Source of the DNA: Prunus persica
Taxonomy: Eukaryota; Streptophyta; Magnoliopsida; Rosales; Rosaceae
Length of the DNA: 64,000 bases
NCBI RefSeq assembly: GCF_000346465.2
Contig: NC_034010.1
Location: 11,186,558-11,250,557, forward strand
Direction of reading: 5' to 3'
In this document: piece by piece, positions 22,487-30,355 of the stretch
Layout of the letters: the number at the start of each line of letters is the position of its first letter
Position numbering within the stretch: the stretch's first letter is position 1
Notes under the pieces: model-generated
The model's database searches: none
Told to the model about the DNA's origin: nothing
What the model saw: only the letters and a program-made list of their open reading frames with translations
Position numbers and translations under genes: made by a program

Positions 22487-23340
22487 TTTATCTACGTATA
22501 TTATTGATCCACTTCTATATTACTGCATCGCAAATATTAATTCATTAATCAGTCATTACTGCATCACAACATATCAATGCATTCCACTTACACAAAACAT
22601 TGCCCAAATTGACACAAAACACGCATAGCCTAACTTGTTGGATTCCGATTACACAAAACGCAAGCAAAATTTAATAATAGTTACGTCATCTCTTGTGAAA
22701 TAATCTGGAAAAAATAACATTAGAACCAACATGTTCAACTAAGAACACAAATGTAATTCAAACCACCAATTACAGAACTTCACCCAATATCCTCTCCAAA
22801 TGCTTACTCCTAATGTCATTAAGCCTAAGTTTAGGATCTTTTACCTACATTTCATAATTTTCCACCCCCACCAAAAACAATCAACTAAGTATATTGAATA
22901 TTCATAAAGAAATGACACATTATTGATTCCACCAATGACGCATTATTGATGCCACAAATGATGAATTTCCCACCCTCACAAAAAATAAAACAAACCCAAT
23001 AAAATCAATATAACAAGTGAACTTACCTCTCAAAATCAATCGGGAGCTCCGAAGTCAGTCAGCTTGAGAGAATGTGGTGGACATTAGAGAAGACTCTTTG
23101 GTATTTGAGACTCCATCTCTACCAAAATCGAGGAACAACTTCTGCTGTGGCATCTAGCTACAAAAAGAGATATGCTACTTTGTTTTCATCTGGAATCTTG
23201 TCTGTTGAATGAAAAAGAGAAGGGGTTTCACTTGAGCCATAGAATCAAAACAGGGCAACAGCTAGGTAAGAGCCATTAATCGTAATACCGAAGATACCAT
23301 AGATCGCAGGCCTCCCAAGGAGCTGATGACAATGGAGTGA
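22487..23340. other. No gene seen; probable leader and promoter side of the transposase
   Basis: AT-rich, with short repeats of ATTATTGATGCC(A)CAA near 22920-22955. A leader exon with the acceptor close to 22490 is possible but not demonstrated. Confidence 0.35.
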
Positions 23341-23439
23341 CTATAGGGTTTGGGAGCTTTGGATCCTTCTAATTGTGGGTTTGCTTTACATTCAAAAAGA
23401 GAGGATTGTGTTCTTAAGTTTTTCACAGAGAGGGAAAGA

Positions 23440-23598
23440 GGGAAAGATGAGACTGAAGTTGGGTTTCTAACGGGTTAGATTTCAACCCGATTCTACATGC
23501 ACCCTCTTTTAAAAACTCACTGTTGGATGAAATCCAACGGCTCTTACATACCCCTCAAAAACACCCCTTATAACTTTCCACTCACTATAGAAGCTCCC
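23440..23598 (-). repeat. Right terminal inverted repeat of the giant MULE
   Basis: Reverse complement of the left end; the core is 23563-23590. The outermost 8 nt (AAGCTCCC) do not match the left CGCTCAGA inverted, but their length is the same. Followed by AAGTTGAGG. Confidence 0.65.
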
Positions 23599-23607
23599 AA
23601 GTTGAGG
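23599..23607 (+). repeat. Right 9-bp target-site duplication of the giant MULE
   Basis: AAGTTGAGG, identical to 5936-5944. The preceding CTCCC also resembles CTCCA left of the first copy, so the repeat could be read as 14 bp with one mismatch. Confidence 0.65.
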
Positions 23608-23669
23608 GGTATTTTGGTTTTGAAAAATGGCCAATGAGTCATAATAGTATAACTTGAGATCAATGTGAC

Positions 23670-24068
23670 CAGGGACGGACCCAGGATTTTAAAATGAAGT
23701 GGGCTAGATTTACCTTATTGAACTGTTAGATTTTAGGCTTTTGGAGCGAGCTAGATTTACCTTAAGAATATATCATTTTTATTTTTTATTTGTTTAAAAG
23801 GCTTATTTTACACCAACAATGCCAGCTAAGGTCTACCATAATGAACAAAAATGAATTAAGAGAAAAGAAAATTCAAAAATGAAAATTTATCATCACAAAG
23901 ATAGAGTCAAATAGACACACGGCAACTAGAGGTAACACTACAATTATCCAATTAGTTCAAATTAATATTTCTGCTATAAATGGGATTAACATTAACACTA
24001 ATTATAAGGAAAAAAAAAAACTCACTTGGGCTATAGCCCAGGTTGTACAAGTCATAGGACCGTCCCTG
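23670..24068. mobile_element. hAT-like MITE, about 400 bp
   Basis: The left end is CAGGGACGGACCCAGGATTT; the right end, reversed, is CAGGGACGGTCCTATGACTT. Flanking 8-mers AATGTGAC (23662-23669) and GATATGAC (24069-24076) agree at 6 of 8 positions, as for an aged hAT duplication. The interior is AT-rich and non-coding. Confidence 0.6.
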
Positions 24069-24253
24069 GATATGACCAAAAAGGTTTGTCCATTCCTTGT
24101 GGTTGGTACTGATTTTGGGCCAACTTGGTAACCCTTGGGTCGTTGTTAGGGGAGTATCAAATAAGTTTACCTTTTATACTCCATTAGAAGTATTATGGTC
24201 CTTATAACCGACGCCCGTCAGGGCTTTTTTGTACTTTTAATGGCTGTTGTAAC

Positions 24254-24592
24254 TAGGCCTATAAAAATGGCCCAAACTTGAATTCGGTCTTATTTTTTGG
24301 GTTATGGGCCGTTAGGCGGGCTTAGCCTGGGTCGTTGTGTAAAGGGTAGGACTTGGGCCACTATTTCTAAGCCCATGAACGATCCGGCCCGGCCCAATAT
24401 TGAAATTAATAAATAATATTTTTATAAATTAAACTAATATTAATTATGCTTTGTATTTAATTAGAAGATTTAAATGAATATAATGACCCATTAAATATAA
24501 CATTAATTATCATTTTACAGGCCAAAAAAGCTAGTAATTGGGTAGGTCCTGAGCTAACCCCTAGGCCCGACCCATTTTATAGACAAGCCTTC
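24254..24592. mobile_element. Small inverted-repeat element
   Basis: Left AGGCCTATAAAAATGGCCC and right (reversed) GGCTTGTCTATAAAATGGG are similar inverted ends. The interior is rich in GGGCC words. Non-coding. Confidence 0.4.
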
Positions 24593-24667
24593 ATGGTGAT
24601 TTTTATTAATGAAACACCTCCCTATGGTTCGGCAAATAAATAAATAAATTGGGTTATTCGGTGTATG

Positions 24668-25116
24668 TAAAGGGGTGGCAATTTTGGGCGACCCATTACA
24701 CGACTTGAAACCCGCACGAGAATTTAGCGGGTTCAACCCGCATGATTAAAATTTGGGTCACTTTCGGGTCAACCCACCATGGCCTGTTTAATAAATGGGT
24801 GGGTTTTGAGTCAACTCGCCAACCCGCTAAAATACCTATGTAACCCGCTATCCCGCTAAAATACCCGTGTAACCCGCCAACCCACTAACCTGTTTATTTG
24901 TTTATTCTTCATTTTTCTAATTTTTTTTAATGTCTTTTAGTTGCTACCACTTAGCGGGTCAACCCGACATAACCCAAAATTCGCACGAGAACTTAACGGG
25001 TCAACCCGTGCATGACATGTTTATTAAACGGGTCAAGTTTGGGTTGAGCATTCCTGACACGTATATAATCTTGACACGACACGAACCCGACACGACCCGA
25101 CCCATTGCTAGCCCTA
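24668..25116. mobile_element. Small inverted-repeat element with ACCCG-rich interior
   Basis: Ends AAGGGGTGGCAATTTTGGG and (reversed) TAGGGCTAGCAATGGGTCGG are imperfect inverted repeats of a common plant MITE type. The interior repeats CGGGTCAACCCG and ACCCGCTA words. A duplication at the target is not clear. Confidence 0.45.
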
Positions 25117-25399
25117 TATTTACCGAATCTGGTAAATTGAGCCCAAAGGGTTTAACTAGAATTTCCCCATTCTTTCCCGATTTAGTAAACTGTGCTGTGT
25201 ATTAGAAAATATTATAGAAAATTAGTAATACCAATTCCTAGACATAATACCCATTCCTAGACATAATTCTATAAAGAAACCCTATACCATTCCATGTATA
25301 TAAACACACCCAAAATAAACCCAAAAATTGACAGCTATCGATTTCTTAAATTCAACAGCTATGTTTGATTACTGTTTTGTCCTTTTGCTTTGTCTATTA

Positions 25400-25815
25400 A
25401 TCAACTCAATCTTCATCAACCAGCATCTCGAACTTTCTCTTCAACAATGGCGAGGTTCATCGAGCTCTGCTTCTGGCTTTTCTCCTAGTCCAATTCTCCA
25501 TTGTATTTTCGTCGTCTCCACCACAATCCTCACTGACTCCATCGCTGCAACTCGCCACCGATTCACCTTCGCCCAAAACTCCATCACCGATTCCCCTTCC
25601 TCCATCTTCGTCGGATGCTCCAGTTAACGCACCTTATCCTTCTTCAATCTCTGTCGGTCGACAACACGCCTCTAGTTTCTTCTCCAGCGCTGTCGAATCC
25701 AAGCTACGTCAACCACAGCAACCTCAGACGGAGACGGAGCTAAGAACTCCTTTGGAGTGAAGAGCCTGTCAAAGAAGGCAGAGATCGTACTTGGAATGAT
25801 CGTTGGATAACATAC
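25400..25815 (+). pseudogene. Arabinogalactan-protein-like gene remnant
   Basis: From about 25446 one frame reads a signal-peptide-like RALLLAFLLVQFSIVFSSSP, then a Pro/Ser/Thr-rich segment (LATDSPSPKTPSPIPLPPSS, SDAPVNAPYPSS) typical of AGP-like cell-wall proteins. Further on, in another frame, SLSKKAEIVLGMIVG resembles the start of the membrane segment found after such regions. The ATG at 25447 is in a different frame from the signal peptide, and the tail is frameshifted, so at least two breaks are present. Recognition is by composition and order only. Confidence 0.4.
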
Positions 25816-26379
25816 ATCGATCTCAGTACGGATACGCCGCCAGGAGAGAGATTCTCTGAAGAGCTACTCATAGTCTCTGATATGCAAAAACTCTTAGAGG
25901 TTACTATGAAATTTTTAATTTCCCATATTTTTTGTTGTTAATTTATTTGTTTTCTTAGTGTGAGATTGAATTGAGGTTTTGGCGATGGTGATATGGTGAT
26001 TCAATTTTATTCTTCATTCTTTGGTGTGCTAGCGGTGCTAGAGTTGGTGGTAGTTAGAATTTTGGGATGAATTCTTGGCGTAAAATACTTAATTAGTCAA
26101 TATGAGTCATCGATGTATTACTTTTTCTATTTTAGAATGATATAATAATTGGAATTAATGATTTAGAATTCATTATGCTTGTTTTTCTCATTGTTGTTGA
26201 CTTGTTTGGCTCTATCTATCTTTGTATGTTATCTAACGTTTGTGAGCAAATTCCCATCTAAGTTCAGTTTTGTGTAACCTGATTCTGTAGGCTTATGAGG
26301 CAGATTTCAGCATCTCTTGATGCATCACACGCCATTTCTTGTCCTGAAAAAAAAATTGTAATATTTATTTAAGGCAAAG

Positions 26380-26660
26380 CTCATTTTGCAGATACGTGAT
26401 TCCTTCAATGGGTCTGCAAATCATTGAAGTAATTAGCTACCTGATTCCTTTTCCAACAAGTTACAGCAACACTATCTCTTGCAGTAGCTTTTGCCTCAGC
26501 TGGCATAACTATGTTGTACTTTAGTGACTTGAGCCTCTGCAATTTTGGAGATGAATGCCAAAAATACCAGATGGCAGTTGCATTGGCGTACCTGAGCTGG
26601 GTAACAATTGCAATTTCTTCTCTAATTATGCTCTATCTATTGGCAGCATCACTTGTTTGT
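26380..26660 (+). pseudogene. CASP-like membrane protein remnant (DUF588)
   Basis: About 26464-26650 encodes TLSLAVAFASAGITMLYFSD, LSLCNFGDECQKYQMAVALA and YLSWVTIAISSLIMLYLLAA: two hydrophobic helices around a short Cys-bearing loop, the arrangement of the last half of CASP-like (Casparian strip domain-like) proteins. Upstream, VISYLI near 26433-26450 may be the preceding helix in another frame. The N-terminal half is absent, so this is a fragment. The young gypsy element lies about 200 bp downstream. Confidence 0.45.
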
Positions 26661-26861
26661 ATAGGCCATAGGATTTGTTTCATCATCTCATTGTAGCCCT
26701 TCTCTGTCATATATATTTCCTTTAGAATAGAAACAAGAAATTGCAGTGTCAATAGAAAAGGAAACAAACTGGATAGAACATAGCAGTGCAATATTAAAAA
26801 ATTACTCTCATTATGTTGTCTTTCCACAAGAAGAAGTGGGATTAGAGTTGGGAAATAGCTG

Positions 26862-27366
26862 TGTTTACACCATAATGAACCGAGCAGACCCAGCATCAAA
26901 GCGACTAGCACCAAGGCAGCCACGCCTTCTCCCATGCCGAAGGAAGACATACTTCCGAGGTGCCAGACACCTGCCGAAGCTCTCAGCTGCCAAACCTAAT
27001 CTCCGGGACACGTGTCGCCACCACAACGGCTTGCACAAAGTCCCACATTGGAACTTTGTGCAAAGCTCCCACTTTCACTTCCCTATAAATAGGGAACAGT
27101 ACCCAGGTAAAAGAGGAACTACTCTCCCACTTTTACTGTTACTCTGCCAGAATTACTACTCGTAACTGACTTAGGCATCGGAGAGCCTTCGGCCGGCACC
27201 ACACCGGTGTCCGAAGCTTGACGATTGCTTCTCCTCTTTTTACCTTCTACAGGTCTCTCACCAACCCATTTCACCAAGGGCCTCAGCCCTCTTCTCTGCT
27301 GAAGACTCAGCACATCTAATCACTAAGTTGGACTCAATATTGGCCGGGCCATTTTGAGCATCAACA
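26862..27366 (+). repeat. 5' LTR
   Basis: 505 bp. TATAAATAG promoter box at 27084-27092; CTTAGGCATCGGAGAGCCTT at about 27170-27189 is shared with older LTR fragments at 3942-4556. The single difference from the 3' LTR is GATTGC here versus GATCGC there. Confidence 0.95.
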
Positions 27367-27369
27367 GTT

Positions 27370-27387
27370 TGGCGCCGTCTGTGGGAA
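27370..27387 (+). promoter_or_regulatory. Primer-binding site
   Basis: TGGCGCCGTCTGTGGGAA, three bases after the LTR. TGGCGCCGT is the complement of a tRNA 3' end ending ACGGCGCCA, consistent with tRNA-Asp; the rest matches less well. Confidence 0.75.
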
Positions 27388-27478
27388 ATCGACACTTGAA
27401 TCCCCTCTTTCTCTATCAGCCCAGCTGGCTCCTTCACCCCTCAGGCCCCGTCGCCTCTTCTTCACCCCACATTCTGCC

Positions 27479-30355
27479 ATGCCGACCGAGGATAGCCGCG
27501 ATACCCAGCATCATACCCCCCGCGATGGTACTTCTAGAAGGAGATCTTCGGAAGATCCCACTCTCCAGGCAGAAGTGGAGCGTCTCCGCGACAGTGTCAC
27601 TAAAATGTCGGAAAAATACGACCACCTTCATTGCAAGAACATTGAGCTAGAACATGACTACCGTGTTTTAAAGAAGAACTGGGAAAGAACTCACACCCAG
27701 GATGCCCAGCAAGACCTCACCCAGAACGTTGGGCCTACTCAGCCGAACCAGCCGGTACATTCCAGCCACAGTGCCTCGGCCCAGGCTAGGCTCCGCAAGG
27801 GTAAAGACCACCTTCATCCGGAGATAGCCCAGTCACGACCCCTTTGCGTTCCCCCACCGAGGGACCGGCCCCATGAACCAGTCAGGATCTACCAAGATTG
27901 CAGGGATCGCCTCTCGGACCGCCAGCCAAGGCCGATCCCTATCCCTGTCAACCTCGAAGACCCACGGGTGACACACCTGGGCCCTTCGCCAGCCCCCGTC
28001 CGCATACCCGACGAGGAAGGTGTCGGGGACTCGGATACTTGGGACTTTTATAATTCGGAGACCTGGCCAAATTACCACACCGGGGCACTGGAAAATTGGG
28101 AACAATCCCCAGTCCCTGTCTGCCCCGCCCCCAGGCCTTTGGCGCCTGAAACTCTTCCTCATGCCGACCCGGCCATGAGGCTTCTCTTCGAAAAGGTCCG
28201 GCGCCTGGAAAGCGAACAACAACGCAGCCATCAACCCCTCTGGGCAAAACCACGACCAGGGCCCTTTACCGAACGCATCCTCCACTACCACCAGGAGAAA
28301 GATATCCAGCCCCTCCGCATCGCTTTCTACACTGGCACGGAGGACCCTCTCACCCACATCCACTCCTTCCAGTCTGCCCTTGGGTGCAAAGGCCTCACTG
28401 ATGAAGGCATGTGCCTCCTTTTCCCTTCCACCCTCAGCGGCGCGGCCCTGAATTGGTTCTACAGGCTCCACCCCTGCACCATCAACTCCTTCGATAGTCT
28501 CAAGCAGACGTTCCTGGACCATTTTATGATCCAGACTGATCGCCTATACTCTGCCGACGACTTGTATATGCTTAGGCAGGCTGAGGATGAACCCCTTCGG
28601 GAATATGCAGCTCGGTTCAGTCATGAATACTCTCGCTGCCCAGACACTGACGATCGCGCTGCCTTCGGCGCTTTTAAGAGCGGCCTCCGCGAGTCCAACT
28701 TCCGCTACCTGGTTCATAGCAACAGTTGGAACACATATGCAGAGCTGATGAAGCAGGCGGCGATCCACGCTAAGGCAGAATACTTCAACTCCAAGCGTGG
28801 CCCAGCCAACTTGGCGCGCAACACTTTCGCCGACCCTCCACTTGCTTCAGCACCCGCCCCAGCCCCACCTCAGCATTCTACCCCTGCCCCGAGTGCCCAG
28901 GACAACCAACCACATAAGCGGAAGGATAGCTACCAGCATCCCTTCGGCAATCGCAAACATGGCAGACATGGCAACCCCCATCAATCTAGTGGAAGCAACC
29001 CTCCCAGGCCTGGTGATCGGGCCCCACTTCCATTCGCACCCAGGCCCAGGTTTGAGGTTTTTACGACCCTCAACACCACCTATGAGAACGTCCTGGCGCG
29101 TGAAGCCCCCATCATCCCCAAGCCACCCCCCCGGAGACCATCCAACAAGCCTATGCCAAACACGGGGGTCTTCTGCCGCTTTCATCAATTCAGCGGCCAT
29201 GACACCGAGTCTTGTGTTGCGTTGCGCAACATCATTGAAGGGCTCATCCGGGAGGGTAAGCTGGACAACTATGTGCGCAACATACCAGCCCCGCCTAACC
29301 CTCACCAACGACAAATCAACATGATCTCCACCATCAGCGGAGGTCCTACCCTGGCTGGCACCTCCAACAACTCCATCAAACATTATGTCCGCTCCACCTA
29401 TGCGCACCAGGTCTTCAGCACCGAGCAGGGACGATTGCCAAAGACCCACAGGACTGGCTGGGCCCCCATTACCTTCTGCGAGGAGGAGGAGCGTGGTGTT
29501 ATCCTCCCCCATGACGATCCACTCATTATCCGGGCTGACATTTCTAACTTCGACGTTGGGCGTATCCTGGTGGACACTGGTAGCTCGGTCAGTGTGATGT
29601 TCGCCGAGTGCTTCAATGAACTCCAGGTCCCGCCTCACCTACTCGACCGAAGCATCACACCCCTTGTGAGCTTCTCAGGTGATGTGGTCCAGCCCATCGG
29701 CAGCATTCATCTCCCCATCTCAATTGGGGCCGCACCCCAGCAGACGACGATCACCACCCCCTTCCTTATCGTCGATTGCCCCACGGCCTACAACGTCATC
29801 CTCGGCCGCCCAGCCTTGGCCCAAATGAAGGCTTTTATTTCCACGCATATGCTGCTGTTGAAGTTCCCCACTCCTAATGGCCCAGGCACGGTGCGCGGCG
29901 ACCAACTCAGAGCCCGAAGCTGCTATGCTTCAGCCGTCAAATCCACCAATCGCCAACATAGGAGTGAAGCCCTAGCAGTAACCCAGGCTCCCGCCTCTCC
30001 TCAAGCTGGCACAGACCCACCTGAAGACCCCAGGGAGGAGTCCATCGCACCACAGGCCGAACCTATGGAGGACCTGGAGCTGGTTACCCTCCATGACGAT
30101 ATCCCGGATCGACAAGTCCGGATCGGCACCTCCATCTCACCAGAGCTTCGCTCTGACCTGGTCGCCTTCCTCCGCCTCAACTCCGAAGTCTTCGCTTGGT
30201 CCTACAATGACATGCCTGGCATATCACCAGACATCATATCTCATAGGCTTAGCGTCAATCCTGCCGTCCGACCAGTCCGACAGAAGCGTCGAGCCTATGA
30301 TCCCGAGCGCTATGAGGCTATGAAGGCGGAGGTGGATCGATTGAGTAGTATCTGA
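27479..30355 (+). CDS. gag-pro: Gag-protease polyprotein (ends at a premature TGA inside RT)
   Basis: 958 residues. About 282-434 is the retrotransposon gag domain (FYTGTEDPLTHIHSFQSALG ... LFPSTLSGAALNWFYRL ... MLRQAEDEPLREYAARFSHE). About 566-579 is a Cys/His motif, CRFHQFSGHDTESC. About 699-702 holds the aspartic protease active site DTGS, with the later hydrophobic NVILGRPAL. From about 895 the start of the reverse transcriptase domain is present (PVRQKRRAYDPERY, EVDRLSS). The frame stops at TGA 30353-30355 and continues in the same frame without any shift as the next feature. Gag forms the particle; the protease cuts the polyprotein. Either the stop is a private nonsense change or Gag-Pro is meant to end here; its position within RT favours nonsense. 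Confidence 0.9.
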   Translation: MPTEDSRDTQHHTPRDGTSRRRSSEDPTLQAEVERLRDSVTKMSEKYDHLHCKNIELEHDYRVLKKNWERTHTQDAQQDLTQNVGPTQPNQPVHSSHSASAQARLRKGKDHLHPEIAQSRPLCVPPPRDRPHEPVRIYQDCRDRLSDRQPRPIPIPVNLEDPRVTHLGPSPAPVRIPDEEGVGDSDTWDFYNSETWPNYHTGALENWEQSPVPVCPAPRPLAPETLPHADPAMRLLFEKVRRLESEQQRSHQPLWAKPRPGPFTERILHYHQEKDIQPLRIAFYTGTEDPLTHIHSFQSALGCKGLTDEGMCLLFPSTLSGAALNWFYRLHPCTINSFDSLKQTFLDHFMIQTDRLYSADDLYMLRQAEDEPLREYAARFSHEYSRCPDTDDRAAFGAFKSGLRESNFRYLVHSNSWNTYAELMKQAAIHAKAEYFNSKRGPANLARNTFADPPLASAPAPAPPQHSTPAPSAQDNQPHKRKDSYQHPFGNRKHGRHGNPHQSSGSNPPRPGDRAPLPFAPRPRFEVFTTLNTTYENVLAREAPIIPKPPPRRPSNKPMPNTGVFCRFHQFSGHDTESCVALRNIIEGLIREGKLDNYVRNIPAPPNPHQRQINMISTISGGPTLAGTSNNSIKHYVRSTYAHQVFSTEQGRLPKTHRTGWAPITFCEEEERGVILPHDDPLIIRADISNFDVGRILVDTGSSVSVMFAECFNELQVPPHLLDRSITPLVSFSGDVVQPIGSIHLPISIGAAPQQTTITTPFLIVDCPTAYNVILGRPALAQMKAFISTHMLLLKFPTPNGPGTVRGDQLRARSCYASAVKSTNRQHRSEALAVTQAPASPQAGTDPPEDPREESIAPQAEPMEDLELVTLHDDIPDRQVRIGTSISPELRSDLVAFLRLNSEVFAWSYNDMPGISPDIISHRLSVNPAVRPVRQKRRAYDPERYEAMKAEVDRLSSI

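Larger units (their letters stand above)
5945..23598. mobile_element. Candidate giant Mutator-like element (about 17.65 kb) with multiple cargo genes
   Basis: The ends are inverted copies of each other. Bases 5953-5980 match the reverse complement of 23563-23590 at 27 of 28 positions, beginning CTATA(A/G)TGAGTGGAAAG. Weaker similarity continues inward for roughly 150 bp (AGCC[A/G]T...GAT and AATCGGGT...AACCCG). Immediately outside, at the same 8-nt distance from CTATA on both sides, lies the identical 9-mer AAGTTGAGG (5936-5944 and 23599-23607), the duplication length expected for Mutator. Inside lies a FAR1/MULE-type transposase (minus), a DUF1985-Ulp1 gene (plus), a GRF-zinc-finger gene (minus), an F-box gene (plus), a divergent coiled-coil pair and satellite-like arrays. 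Plant MULEs with Ulp1-like genes are known (Kaonashi/KI-MULE in Arabidopsis, CUMULE in melon), but the size and extra cargo here are unusual. The boundaries are inferred; the outermost 8 nt do not match between ends. Confidence 0.7.

Noticed and set aside
27833..29905. Long minus-strand open frames opposite gag-pro
   Set aside because: GC-rich shadow frames of the real coding strand; no motifs or splice structure.
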